Below are positions 1 through 11,918 of a stretch of DNA of 64,000 nucleotides, one piece after another. The first letter of the stretch is position 1, and each line of letters opens with the position of its first letter. This stretch comes from Hormiphora californensis (lineage: Eukaryota; Ctenophora; Tentaculata; Cydippida; Pleurobrachiidae): contig CM035350.1 of the NCBI GenBank assembly GCA_020137815.1, forward strand, positions 5,323,984 to 5,387,983, read 5' to 3'. Below the pieces are notes generated by a model. It was not told the DNA's origin. It worked only from the letters and a program-made list of their open reading frames with translations, and ran no database searches. Made by a program: the position numbers and the translations under genes.

Positions 1-616
1 AGCAGCTTCAGCTCTACTAATAGTGAGGTATATAGAGTGGGATACATGTCTTTTTATTTAGATAGTTAACAGATAGAACGAGTTATATTATATTCCAGAA
101 TATTTAAAATAAATTAAATCACCGAGAAATATTAGTAATATTAGAGACGTGTGTGGAAAAATATCAGGAGGGTTCGTGGTCAGTGGTCACGATAACTCAA
201 ATTATCCAACATAATATTCTTATTTTCATTATCACTCACTATATTTTTCCCTGCCCACACACGTGCAAAACAACAGAGTAGCGGGTTTTAGAAATCTCGG
301 ATTTTGGGGGTTACCTCGTGTGGCATAAATTTAAACGTGAATTTAACATTATTATTTGTCACAACAATTACAACATCGTACTCAGTCTTTCTATTCGATC
401 GCTCGCAAAGTTCAGTGTTGAAATGATGCACTTTCCATTTTACAATCAGCAGAAATGAATGGGCTACAGAACAAAATATCAATAAAAAGTGCAGTTTCCG
501 GGGGAAAGTAAGTCAGAAAAAAGTCCGAGCAAAAAGTCGTTTAGAACCAAGGCTACCACTTCCATGGAATTCTAACTGCAGCAAGTTTAGCAAGTCCAGT
601 AAATTCAATCTCGTCA
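1..616. other. AT-rich non-coding stretch
   Basis: I see no convincing gene, RNA or repeat here. Open frames are short and lack coding character. It lies beyond the stop codon of the minus-strand receptor gene and may hold its 3' UTR. Confidence 0.4.
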
Positions 617-1005
617 TCAAGGTATTTCTCCTGTTCCAGATCCACCTCTAGGCTCTACGGTATTTGCATTCTCTTTCCTCTTAGACATTATATAGATGTA
701 AGCCCTATTGACACTATTTCCGATAATGCCGATGAACTCATTAATTGCGAACTGTGCGGACATGATGTTATACTGGAGTGGAATGGAGACCTGGTTGAAC
801 AGGAAAGAAGACACCACGGAGCAACTTCCAAACGATATATCCGTTGTTATTTGTGACGAAATTTTCATACTGTCAGATGTACTCCTGTAAATCAATACTA
901 TGGTGAACAGATTCGTTATGGTCTCCACAGCAGCTTTCAAGGAGTTAACAACCGTCTCTTTGTCGTCATTGGAAGCATCACCTCTATCAGGTCGTGTTAT
1001 CTTAA

Positions 1006-3712
1006 CCCATTAGTGACCTGTGACGCGTTTTCGCAACCCAGGTTTGGAGGCGTATTGCGGCTAGATATGAGCATTTGAAATGCTGTAACCACCACACATC
1101 ACTAGAGAATCGTTCGAACTAAAATTTTAGCCATTAAAAAGTTTTCTAAATTGACCCTAATTTCCGTAATTATCAATCAAAAAGTACTAATTTCTGGCAT
1201 TCGGACTAATGCACATAAATGTGCATTTATGTAATATATCTTGACTAGTTACCGATATGACACATAGCTGATCAGTTAGAGAAATGTTCAGAGATGTTTC
1301 TGTAAAAAAACTAGATCTAGATCGGATTTCCTGTTGGCCCTGTAGAGCCTCAAACAAGTGGGTTGCGAAAACGCACCACTGGCACAGGGCATATATTGGA
1401 GGATTTCAAAGCATGTTAAGGGGCAATTTAAAATGAATAAAAATTATAGAACTATTTTTGGTGCCTTTTTATATTTTTTTTAATCGATTAAAGCAAAAAA
1501 ATCAACTCAAAAAAATTATCGTTGCGTTTTCGCAACACACTTTTTGGCTGTTTCTGCCGGTTTCTGAGTCATTAAGTGGGTTATTTAGCGAAATTATACA
1601 TCAGTATGCTTATAAACATTAGATTTTACAACTTTGGTTGGTTGAAAGTGGGTATATGAACCGTTTCCAATCGTTGCGTTTTCGCAACATCTATAAAGTA
1701 AACGATTTAGTACTTTAAATGACTCTGGGCCATTTTTATCATGTTATTGACGATTCTAGTGTTTGATATCTCTAACCTATAACCTCATGGGACATCTGGG
1801 ACGAGCTAGAGGCACCCGGCACGACTTAGGGAGCACCCAGAACGGCAAAGGGAGCACCCAGGAGGTCCCAGTGAACGTCTGGGACAACTCAGGGAGCACC
1901 AGCAACAACTTAGGGAACGCCTGAAACAACCCAGGGGAGCATGGGAGGACTCCTCAAACAGAGTGGACGACTCAGGGAGCACCTGATATGTCCCAGGACG
2001 ACCAAATCAGCATCCAAAACGGTAAAGGGAGCACCCACGAGGTCCCAGTGATCGTCTGGGACAACTCAGAGACCACCAGCAACAACTGAGGGAACGCCTG
2101 AAACAACCCAGGTGAGCGTGGGAGGACTCCTCGTGCAAAGTGGACGACTCAGGGAGCACCTGAGATGTCCCAGAACGACTAAATCAGCATCCAAAACGGT
2201 AAAGGGAGCACCTAGGAGGTCCCAGTGATCGTCTGGGACAACTCAGGGAGCACCAGCAACAACTTAGGGAACGCCTGAAACAACCCAGGGGAGCGTGGGA
2301 GGACTCCTCGAGCAAAGTGGAGGACTCAGGGAGCACCTGGGATGTCCCAGGACGAATCAAGGAGCATCCAAAACAGCAAATGGAGTACCCAGGAGGTCCC
2401 AGTGATCGTCTGGGACGACTCAGAGAGCACCAGCAACAACTCAGAGAGCGCCTGAAACAACCCAGGGGAGCGTGGGAGGACTCACCGAGTACACTGGACG
2501 ACTCAGGAAGTACCTGGGAGGTCTCAGGACGACTTAAGGGTCATCCAGGACGCCTAAAAGAGCATTTGAGAGGTCTCTAAAAGCGCCTTGGGCGACTCAG
2601 GGAGCACCTTGAAGGTCCCAGTACGTTTCAGGGAGTATCTAGAGCGGCTCAGCGAGCTCTCAGGAGTATACGGGAAGCACCTGGGACAACTCAGAGGACG
2701 CCTGATGACCCAAAGACATCCAAGAAGACTCAGGAAACGCCTTGTACAGCTCAAGGAATGACTCAGGGTGTCATCGGGAAGACTCAGGGAGCGCCAGGGA
2801 CGACTTAGAGAGTGCTCAGGATGCCCCAGTGAGTATACATAATGATTATGGGAGACACAGAATGGCTAAGGACATGCCCACTGGGCTTGAAAGTGGCTTG
2901 AAAGTGTATACCCCCACAAACACTATATTTTCATAAATTTTCGGTCAAATTTACAAATATTCAACCTTCTTTTCTAATCCAACATGATCTCCCACCTTCC
3001 AACATCAATATGATTCACCCAATGTCTGTTCAAATCAAGTTTAGTGATAATTTATCTGTTATTTCATAATGAAATTATATTGGTGTGAGGGTGGCACTAT
3101 TTGCTGACATTTTTGCATGTTGCGGAAACGCAACCTTTCTGATTTCCTTCAAATTCCCCATAGATACCGTAGTAAGACCTTTACGGTGCTGCTCAGTAGT
3201 ATAGAAATCAAAAACACTGTACGAGATGGCCAGATTTGCTGTTGAATGAGGTGTTGCGAAAACGCAACGAAACTCTAAGCTGCCCCAAGCTTAAATCTGA
3301 CTATCACAAACTATTTCCACAATTGTTAGAATGCCATTAATAACTTAGTTGGAAAAAAATGATTGAATTTTTAGCTGTAAACAGGCTCCGAATGTTGTTG
3401 CGAAAACGCAACGAAATTTAAACTTGCCCGGAGACAAAAACTAGATCTCACAAACTATTTTCATAATAGATCGAAGTCTGTTAAGTGAAATTTTAAAATG
3501 ATTGCATTAGAATTTTAGCTGTAAAATGACTTTGAAAAGTGTTGCGAAAATGGGACGTGCCAGTGATGCGTTTTCGCAACAGGTTGTTTTAAGCACTTCC
3601 CGATAAGATAGAGACTTCTGCTTTTCAACTTACCATATTGGTGCTGCTAGGGTACTATTCCCAAAAAATTGGAAAAATTCTTCAAAAATTTCGATATCTG
3701 GGCACTAATGGG
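1006..3712. mobile_element. piggyBac-like non-autonomous element, TTAA target duplication
   Basis: The ends are inverted: CCCATTAGTG at 1006 and CACTAATGGG ending at 3712. TTAA flanks both sides (1002-1005 and 3713-3716). TTAA duplication with CCC termini is the hallmark of the piggyBac superfamily (established knowledge). No transposase ORF is visible in the 2707 bp, so it is non-autonomous. Both arms carry repeated copies of a 16-bp near-palindrome, GTTGCGAAAACGCAAC, and the middle is a decayed tandem repeat. The element sits inside the coding frame of the receptor gene. Confidence 0.8.
1800..2600. repeat. Decayed ~177-bp tandem repeat inside the piggyBac-like element
   Basis: The segment starting near GCATCCAAAACGG recurs at about 2011, 2190 and 2364, giving a period near 175-180 bp. 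Each unit is built of shorter GGGAGCACC / CAGGACGACTCAG-like blocks. The pattern fades after about 2600 but related blocks continue to about 2870. ORFs across it are low-complexity by-products. Confidence 0.7.
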
Positions 3713-4911
3713 TTAATCAGGTAGTACACGATGACGTAAATCATGGTGATCGCGGTGGAGAGACTGAAAGAGGCCCCGCAGACAATGAGTTCCATGACTC
3801 GGGAAGCTTGGAAAAGCTGCTCGAGGGAGATGCAATCCGAGGTATATGCCGTTATAATGAGAACAATGACAAAGGGAACCACCAGCAAAACAATAGTGGC
3901 AATCATACTCGAGAGAAGGATCCTAGTCAGTACACCCTTGTGGTTCCGGAAGTAGAATGGCCGGAGCACCATGATGAGCTGGTAAGTGTAGATTTCCGTG
4001 CTAAAAAACTTGAGAATCATGCACAGGTAGAATAACATTTGACGCACTATACAATAGATGGAGAGGATAGTGATAAAGGTATCACCATCCCCGGGCAAAT
4101 AGATGATTAACCGGAACACTGATGATAGGAGACCAAGAATCAAAGTTATACCATCTTTAAGTCTCTTAACAGCGAGAAAAGACCTCATAGGTTTGTTGTT
4201 GCTCTCTACGCCCCAGCTTTTGTATAGACTCCTACTGATAGATATCAATAAGATTAAACCCATCAAGCTCATCAAAATAGTTTTCTTTGTCGCGTGGGCC
4301 TCGAATCGTGCCGAAGCTGTCATCGTCTCATTTATATAGTACTCAAGTTTGTGGTCCCTGATCGAATCGAACCGAATTGAATCAAACTTGGGTTGTTTTA
4401 TTGTCTCTGTGTCTTGAAGACCATCCATGATGCTCGTTTCCATAACTCCCATAACTAGGTTGATACCTCTTTCCTCATCTACGAAAGAGAGACTGGCGAT
4501 GCCGCCGTTAGCGATGTCATTCAATATATCAATTGTTTTAATGTGTTCATCCCCCATACTGATTTCGATTTCAGCTAATACGAGAGCACCCCCGAATGAG
4601 GAGAACTCGGCCATCGTGTCTTCGTCACTTTCAGCAGCTGCTTTCAATGCCTCTACCATCTCATCCCACTCATTTGGATTCATCTCGGATAATAGGATAC
4701 ACCTGGAGTGATTGATGCTGTTTAGTCGTAAACAGTTTTGAAAGTACCCCAAGATCAAGTACTGTCTACTGACAAAATTTTACCCCCTTTTCGAATTTCG
4801 AAAGTTCTACAAGACAAAGATTCTGAAAAATCGAATAATTACTAGGGTAGTTTTAGATGTGGCATGTCCAAAAGTAGACAGATAAGAATTAGGCGACATG
4901 TTGGAGGTAGT

Positions 4912-4970
4912 ATCCGTTCTTCCTGTTCATGGCCTGGTTGATTGCATTGAAAGAGACAGGAAGAACGGAT
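4912..4970. repeat. 15-bp inverted repeat (hairpin)
   Basis: ATCCGTTCTTCCTGT at 4912-4926 is the exact reverse complement of 4956-4970, with a 29-bp loop. No terminator or RNA gene is implied. Confidence 0.7.
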
Positions 4971-5483
4971 TCGCTGGTTAACCACCCCCACGCAACAAGT
5001 GTCACAAGTGTCACAAGCTCCATGATGAAATGAAAAACCAGGAGATCAACAACAAGATTGTCCCAAAGAGCTATATGATCGTCACCCTTACCTCCTGCTT
5101 ATGATAGAGATAACTTCTTTTATACGTGCGATGGAAAGGCGTGATGGTGTTTTAAAAAACAACTTAAAGATTCTTTTGGATAGATACATGACATACGTTT
5201 GCTTTTGTTTAATACCAAAACTTCTCCTTGGACCACCTGATTTTATCGATGATAAAAAGATTTCTATATCACGTGGTTGATATCACATGACCCCACGCAC
5301 GGTCGACGGTCTTTGTAAACCAAATACAATATAAATATTTGTCTGCGGTGGTGAGATGGAGCATTCAAACAAAAATCTGTTATGTTGTTTGATGTTCTGT
5401 CGTGATAGAATCATATATAAAATGAGAAAAAGGAGCGTCTTGTACATTCTTTACTGCTTAGGAGCGATTCAATACTGCATGTC

Positions 5484-5532
5484 GTCAATTCATCCCAGCC
5501 ATGGCCACTGGCTATGGCTGGGCTGAATTGAC
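5484..5532. repeat. Short near-perfect hairpin
   Basis: GTCAATTCA...CCCAGCCAT pairs with ATGGCTGGG...TGAATTGAC around a small central loop. This is about 22 bp per arm with a mismatch. The role is unknown. Confidence 0.6.
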
Positions 5533-7174
5533 CAGAAATTGGCCAGTCTTTCACTTTTTTGAGTTTGACGAGTCTTTGGGTTCTCCCCTGGGAAAGACAC
5601 CCAAGGTAATCTTGACTATGTATGAAATGAGTTAATTTGAGATCACATAGACTAGAAATGGAGCCTAAACAATTAATTAATTAATTAGGCAGCCCATATT
5701 CTGTCTCATGTTTCAGAATCTGATCAAGTTTAAATGTTAGGGTTGTTCACACGGACCAATGGTAGCGAAATGCAGCGCTACTGTAGTGCAAATATTCTTG
5801 TTAAACATTTGTAATCTATCCATCTAAAATAACCCTCACAATTCAATCACCCACAATAATTCAGGAACTTTTCGATTTTACTGATCACATGGTGTTAGTA
5901 AGTCATTCACCACAAGCAGAATTTTTAATCCTTGCATCTTCATCATTTCAAATAGTAAGCACACTTTTCACTTCATCTTTCAAATCACGATCACGCCTCT
6001 TTTTCTGGACGACTTCTTTTCGAAAACCACATTTTTCTCTACTACACATTACTGCAGTACTGCTAGTGCTAAATAACAACTCCCCTCAGGAGGTAGTATT
6101 CAACTTTACCGTGGCGATGCTGAAAGCCTTTACATTTGTCAATGTCAGCCCTGGGTCATCTCGTAACCGAGTGGCGGGGTATCACATTTGCCTACTGCTG
6201 GAAAACTCGGCAATGTGTTTATTTTGGTAAGTTTTCTCGGGGGTCTTCTAGATATTTACCTCGACAGTCATGTTTGAATAATAAATGGTATGCGAGTTTT
6301 TTATTTCAAAACACAGTATCATATCAGTTATCGCATATGGCCCCATGGACTTCAGACGAGTCTCTAGAAGACATGACGTAATTATCTCTGGGAACTAGCA
6401 ACAGAGGGGGGTAGTGAGATATGATTTGAAAGACCAGGATATAGCTAATACATAGAGGGCGTGGAGGGAGGGCCCTCCTGTCCCCTCGAGGGGATGCTAC
6501 CTCTAGATTATTTGGTGGGGTGGTGTTTTTCCGCGGGCGGTATTAGCTTTTGATCTTACTACGGAGAGAGAGAGAGAGAGAGGGGGGAACCGGAGAGGAG
6601 GGGGCAACTAGTAGATGGAGAGAAAGGGACAGTTTTATAATTTCAGTATCCGGTGGTGGTTGTAAAAGGATCGGCAATTTAATCCACTAAAACAGTAATA
6701 ACGTCACCAACTAAAACAGAACATATACGTCACAGCCACCTCCCCTCTCCCACGCCTAATTAAATATGGTAATGGGCCCTAAGGATACCTCCCATCTCTC
6801 TGTAATCATCTCACCCCCCCCCCTCCATTATATGATTGTACCAGGTTCTAATCAATTACAGCCCACCCAGCTCACACTTCTCTAAGTGTTTTCATTAACT
6901 CTTCCAATCACCCTGATACCCCCTATCACTTCTTACTGGATCCAGTGGAGGGGATAACACACAACAACTCCCTATCCCCAGTACTTTATTATCAGAGTAG
7001 GATGGGTCCTGTTGTTAGTGGAAGGGGTATATGGTTAGATATACCGGGATATGGGTCAAGTTTTTAAGTTACACTACTCTTGAAGTAGTTTGGGATAGTT
7101 TTAATGGTTATAGAGGCAGTAGAATGGTTTTATGATGGTTCTTTATAATATATGATCTAACCCCCCTCCCCCAG

Positions 7175-7306
7175 GTACTACAAGACTCTGGATGACTTTG
7201 ACCACGGGTTAAACACTGTGGCGTCAGTTGCTGGTTTCTATGTAGCTGGCGTTGCAGTTAAAATACTCTACTACACCTGCTGTCACCCCTCTAAACTACA
7301 GAACGG
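7175..7306 (+). CDS. Candidate internal exon of an unidentified membrane protein
   Basis: A pyrimidine-rich tract ends in CCCAG at 7174, and a GTATGT donor follows 7306. The 132 bp between reads YYKTLDDFDHGLNTVASV then AGFYVAGVAVKILYYTCC, one hydrophobic segment followed by paired cysteines, with no stop. I do not recognise the family and found no convincing neighbouring exons. The next intron begins about 110 bp before the 877-bp fold-back. It may be an isolated exon of a gene whose other parts lie in noisy sequence, or a false exon. Confidence 0.4.
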
Positions 7307-7416
7307 GTATGTTGCTATGAGATCTATTAAATACAACTTGACATATACTTTGACACGAAGTAGAGCCTTCATTTTCTAATCGATACGTCTTGTTATAACA
7401 CGCCGATACAGAGCTA

Positions 7417-8293
7417 CCGTGTGCGGCAAAAAAAATGCCCCCCCCTAGACCACCATAGTTGCCGATGTGGTGGAGAGCTGTAACTTGGCAGGGTTGCTCC
7501 ACTATGTCTATCTTGATCCTGACAGAAAAATCAGAGCTCTAGCTCAAAATTCATTTTCATGAACGGAATGAACATTGTCATTCATTCCAGGAAAAAATAT
7601 TTTCCGGTCCAAAATTTAACTAATTATGTTTGGCTATCGATTTGCTTTCCAATGTGACCAAGATCAGCTAAATTGGACAACCACAAGAGACACAGTGTCA
7701 TGTTGCTTTAAGTTAGTCAGGTCATGTGATCTTCACCGAATCGTTGAGTTTCCGGGATTGCTAATCGGGCCAATGGGCAAAGGAATCTCGTATCATGGCC
7801 GCTAATTGGGTATGTGTACCAATACAGGGTGATGTGATTCGAGGAAAGAGGACATTTATCAAAGAGCTACAGATCTGATGACCAATCAGCATCGTCATCC
7901 CTCATTAGCAGATGTGATACGTGATTCTCTACCACTTAGACCAATTCGTAATACTGAACACGATCAACGATTCAGTGAAGATCACATGACCTGACTAACT
8001 TTAAGAAACATGACACTGTGTCTCTTGTGGTTGTCCAATTTAGCTGATCTTGGTCACATTGGAAAGCTAATCGATAGCCAAACATAATTGGTTAAATTTT
8101 GAACCGGAAAATATTTTTTCCTGGAATGAATGACAATGTTCATTCCGTTCATGAAAATGAATTTTGAGCTAGAGCTCTGATTTTTCTGTCAGGATCAAGA
8201 TAGACATAGTGGAGCAACCCTGCCAAGTTACAGCTCTCCACCACATCGGCAACTATGGTGGTCTAGGGGGGGCATTTTTTTTGCCGCACACGG
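7417..8293. mobile_element. 877-bp fold-back MITE with TA target site
   Basis: Terminal inverted repeats start CCGTGTGCGGCAAAAAAAATG at 7417 and end with the complement at 8293. TA flanks both ends (7415-7416, 8294-8295), as for Tc1/mariner-type elements. Arms of about 330 bp are nearly identical and a spacer of about 215 bp separates them. No transposase is encoded. A diverged piece of one arm lies near 51390-51580. Confidence 0.75.
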
Positions 8294-9240
8294 TATGTTA
8301 TTATGAAACAAAAAGAGAGCTTGTGACGTCAATCTCTTTCCCAGAACTACTAGATAAGCTGTGATCTCTTTTTCTAGAACTCTTCTTTCATCGTTCTCAC
8401 ATGCACAATGGAAAACTAGCTGAACTGATCAATTGTACGTTTGATTTCTTTCTCTACTGCAACAAAGACCGGCATATCAAATACAGCACTGAATTGTGCA
8501 GCTGTTGATATGCAGTGATCAAAATCAGAACAAACTGAGATATATTTCTTATTTTACCGCTGGCCAGTTTGACAGTGGATAATTCATTTTATACCCCACC
8601 CTTCACCCTCACTCTTTCTAATATAATTTCCTAATTAATGGAAAAATCTACACTAACTAGATGAGGAGTTATGACGCGTGACCCCTTAGTTAATTTGACC
8701 CAACAACAGTGTGATGATGATCTAACTCACACACAGATCTATCAGTCATATCTCCATGTCAGAGATGAGCTAGTAGAGAGATGCAGTGTGTGATCGCATT
8801 CCAATTGCATTCCATCGGTCCAGGGGGGTCCAATACGCAGTGTATGAGGGAGGATCGGTTTTGGTTAGAACAACACAGGGGAGACTTTTCAGATACGCCC
8901 CGCTCTATACACCCTCCCCCTTTGCCCTAATTCTACTCCCCCTTTACTCCTCTCTCTCTGTGTCCTTTTTCTCCCCTCGGCCTCATATGTGCAGGAAGGG
9001 GGTTTAGTTTTTCTTTGGCGTGATTACAATTAAAAATATAAATTGAATATATGGGCAACAGCGGGATTGGGTGAAGACGGAGTAATTTGTAAGAATCTGC
9101 TAGCGTCTCTCTCTGTTTTCTCATGTAGTAACCCAATGTGCATTTAAATTGTGGAGAGAGAAGAAAGAGAGGGGAGAAGGGGAAGAAGGAAGGGAAAAAA
9201 GAGAGAGAAAGGGAGAGAAGGGAGAAGAAAAGGGGGGAAG
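8294..9240. other. No gene seen
   Basis: The stretch is AT-rich and then increasingly purine-rich sequence. Short ORFs lack recognisable domains or splice contexts. Confidence 0.4.
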
Positions 9241-9330
9241 AAGGGGGGGGTTTTTTTAAAATTTTTTTTTGGGGGGGGGGGGGGGGGGGTTTTTTTTTTT
9301 TTTTTTTTTTTGCCCCCCCCCCCCCCCCCC

Positions 9331-9378
<48 letters not shown>

Positions 9379-9530
9379 TTTTTTTTTTTTTGGATTTTTT
9401 TTTTTTCCCCCCCCCCCCCGGGGGGGGGTTTTTTTTTTCCCCCCCTTTTTTTTGCCCCGCCCTTTCTTTTTTCCCCCCCCCCTTTAAACCCCTTTTTCCC
9501 CCCCGCCCCTTTTTAAGAGTGGGTAGTTTT
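9241..9530. other. Homopolymer-run artefact next to a gap
   Basis: Long runs of G, T, C and A replace normal sequence right up to the N block. This is typical of collapsed or low-quality consensus at a contig end. Polypeptides predicted here (poly-F, poly-P, poly-K) should be ignored. Confidence 0.85.
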
Positions 9531-9630
9531 NNNNNNNNNNNNNNNNNNNNNNNNNNNNNNNNNNNNNNNNNNNNNNNNNNNNNNNNNNNNNNNNNNNNNN
9601 NNNNNNNNNNNNNNNNNNNNNNNNNNNNNN
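9531..9630. other. Assembly gap of 100 N
   Basis: Exactly 100 N, the conventional length for a gap of unknown size. Confidence 0.99.
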
Positions 9631-9689
9631 AGCAAAAACGGGCGAGCGAAAAAAATAATAAAATAATCAAATGGATGAGTTACAGCGAG

Positions 9690-10000
9690 CCAGAGAGGAA
9701 CAGCCAGCCCGTTCCAGAGGCAAGCTGACCCCGCTCAAGAAGACACCCCGCCCTTTTCCAGAAAAGCCAGCTGACCCCGTTCCGAGAAGCCAGCTGCCCC
9801 CCTTTCCAAAAAGCATGACCCCCGTTCCAGAAAGCCAGTGCCCCCCTTTCCAAGAAGCACCCCACCCTTTTCCAGAGAAAAGACGTGACCCCTTTCCCCG
9901 TAAGGCAGTGCCCCTTCCATAATAAAACAGTGACCCCGCTCCAGAGAAGACAGCCACCCCGTTCCAGAGAAGACAGCTGACCCCGCTCCAGTAAGGACAG
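9690..10000. repeat. Minisatellite, units around CCCGTTCCAGAGAAG
   Basis: Imperfect units of about 28-35 bp (CCGTTCCAGA-AAGCCAGCTGACCC) repeat about nine times. Several frames are open only because of the repeat. Confidence 0.7.
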
Positions 10001-10003
<3 letters not shown>

Positions 10004-10064
<61 letters not shown>

Positions 10065-10070
10065 TTCTCT
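10004..10070. repeat. (TC)n microsatellite
   Basis: About 67 bp of near-pure TC dinucleotide, adjoining the minisatellite. Confidence 0.9.
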
Positions 10071-11842
10071 CCCTCACACCCTGTCAGCTGCAGTGTTACG
10101 GACTATCTCGCCAAGAAATAACACCGAGATCAGCTGAACCCGGGTCACATTACAAGGGTTGTACGACAACTTGAGCTGTGGTTTCATGGTATATCATGGA
10201 CCAAATATAGGGGGTTGATCACCTAATTAGGAGTAATTAATGTAGCGGCCACAGAATTGAGGCCACTTATTAATTTCACCATCATTCAAACTAGCTAGCA
10301 GGTGCTATATCAAACATCAAGGGAAATCAGTTAACGCCAGACTGACTCCACCAGGAATCACACATTATTGAAACATGACAAACTTAGGTATGAACCTTGA
10401 ATTCCCGTCAGGCCAATCTTGATGGGGTTTCTCCCCCCTCCGCCAAAGAAAAATAGGGTCGGCCATGCTTGACGGTGGGCGGGGAAGGGAAAGAGGGGAA
10501 GGGGGGTGAAAGGTAGTAAAACCTCGGTTTTTCTTTCGATCCACTATTAAAACCAAAAACGGGCCCTTTTAGTAGTGGAGCTAACAGGGGGACTAAGTTA
10601 GGTCCGTAGCGCGAACACAGAGGGCTGCAACATGCCCAAGTTACCAAGTACCTACTAACAGGGGCCAGGAGGGACCACGAAGCACCAACAGAAGACGACC
10701 GAATTTAGGAGAGTTTTGGGACAACCAAATAAAGACCAGCGAGGATAGACATAGTCAAGCCTTTTTTAAGAGTACGGCTGGTCACAAGATAGTGTAGCCC
10801 GAGGGAACAGTGCCGGGGGAGGGGGAAAAGCAAAATAAAAAACCCGGGGGGTTTTGGGGGCCCAAATGGGGGGGGGGGAAAAAAAAAAAAAACCCCCCCC
10901 CCCTCTCTTTTCTTTTCTCTCCTCTCTCTCCTCTCTCTCTCTTCCCCCCAAATTCTCTCTCTTCCCTCATTTACTGGTTAGTTTGCAGTATTTCAAAACC
11001 CGTCACATTTTGATACATACAGTCACACACACGACCAACAAACCTACAAAGATATATTATGCACGTCAATCTACGCACCTTATTTGTTGAGATAAACTTT
11101 AAAGTTCAAATTGGCTGAGATGAACTTCAAATTCTGTTGTTTCATCTACTCCATCGGTAGTTCCCCCTCTACTACTGCTGCTGCGGCAGAGAGGAACAAT
11201 TCCCTAGAGCCCTTGCTCCCAAGAGAATTTCAAGCTGTCATACTCTAATAGCGCTGTTGTAGTGAGCGTATCCAGCGCTGGATTTAACATTTCTTAGCCG
11301 CAGTACCTGAAAATAATTTGAGATAACAAATTTGAAATTACAAACCCCAATAATCATCGCCCCCTCCCCGATTAGTGGTTAGGACTCAAGTTGCTATGGT
11401 TACCACAAAACAACTCTACCATGGTAGGCTCACGTTTATGTGGTGACCGGTGAAGTGGCGGGTAAACGATCAGTGTCAATATTATTGGTTTCCTAGATCA
11501 CTCCCCTCCCCCTGTAACCTAGATACCACATGTGCCACGTGACATGTTTACACACACGTTATAATTAATGTATTGATCTAGATAGTATCAGGAGATGAGG
11601 AAAGCACATGGAGGGCAACTCTAACAGAAACAGCTGCTCTAAGTGGGAATGAGAAGAGGTTTACCCGAGAATGATGAGAATCTCAATTAATCAGTACCAA
11701 GTAGGATCATATTATGAAGTCAATAAAAACTCAGTGGACCCAGTGTGTGTGTGCTTATCACGGGACTGTGGTGTGTGATGTGAAGTGGGTGAACCACAAA
11801 TCTGCTCCCTCTCTGTTAGATCGTGATCACATACATCCCCTT
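10071..11842. other. No gene seen; contains a second low-quality patch
   Basis: No supported exon. Around 10845-10910 successive homopolymer runs resemble the artefact at 9.3 kb. The region from about 11.6 kb on is presumably the upstream region of the following gene. Confidence 0.4.
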
Positions 11843-11848
11843 TATATA
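11843..11848 (+). promoter_or_regulatory. Candidate TATA box
   Basis: TATATA within CTTTATATAGC lies 71 bp upstream of the ATG at 11919, a plausible core promoter spacing for a gene with a short 5' UTR. This is motif evidence only. Confidence 0.45.
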
Positions 11849-11918
11849 GCCCGATTATTATAGCAGCTCCTAACCATATTCTATACAGTCTGTGTTGTGT
11901 GTTTTGTTCTGATATACC

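Larger units (their letters stand above)
617..4758 (-). pseudogene. Seven-TM receptor-like gene split by a transposon
   Basis: Two minus-strand coding blocks, 4758-3717 and about 1001-617, belong to one reading frame. If the intervening element and one TTAA are left out, the frame runs from ...VYYLI straight into KITRPDRGD and on to ...SLKAAVETITNL without a shift. The first block has an acidic N-terminal region of roughly 150 residues, then hydrophobic segments starting near TILMSLMGL, GITLILGLL, TFITILSIY, ILLSSMIAT and VMELIVCGA. The second block adds two more, FTIVLIY and the region around INEFIGIIG, giving about seven. I do not recognise a family motif such as DRY or NPxxY, so the GPCR-like call rests on topology only. 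The first codons may come from another exon: an acceptor-like CAG precedes YLILGYF, and a short signal-peptide-like minus-strand ORF lies near 5020-4890. In this haplotype the insertion adds a short foreign tail and a stop, so the last two TM segments would be lost. Confidence 0.6.
4759..7174. other. Mostly non-coding; small hairpins and GA tract
   Basis: No secure gene. A possible short secreted N-terminus (MELVTLVTLVAWGW...) can be read on the minus strand near 5024-4890 and might be an upstream exon of the receptor gene. A plus-strand open stretch near 6136-6230 ends at a GTAAG donor but is unsupported. A short (GA)n tract lies near 6566-6585. Confidence 0.35.

Noticed and set aside
5889-6381. 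Two overlapping plus-strand ORFs of 113 and 81 codons
   Set aside because: No recognisable domain; only one donor-like site, and composition is similar to flanking non-coding DNA.
9138-10077. ORFs with poly-F, poly-P, poly-K and a run of RE repeats
   Set aside because: They span homopolymer artefact, the N gap, a minisatellite and a (TC)n tract.
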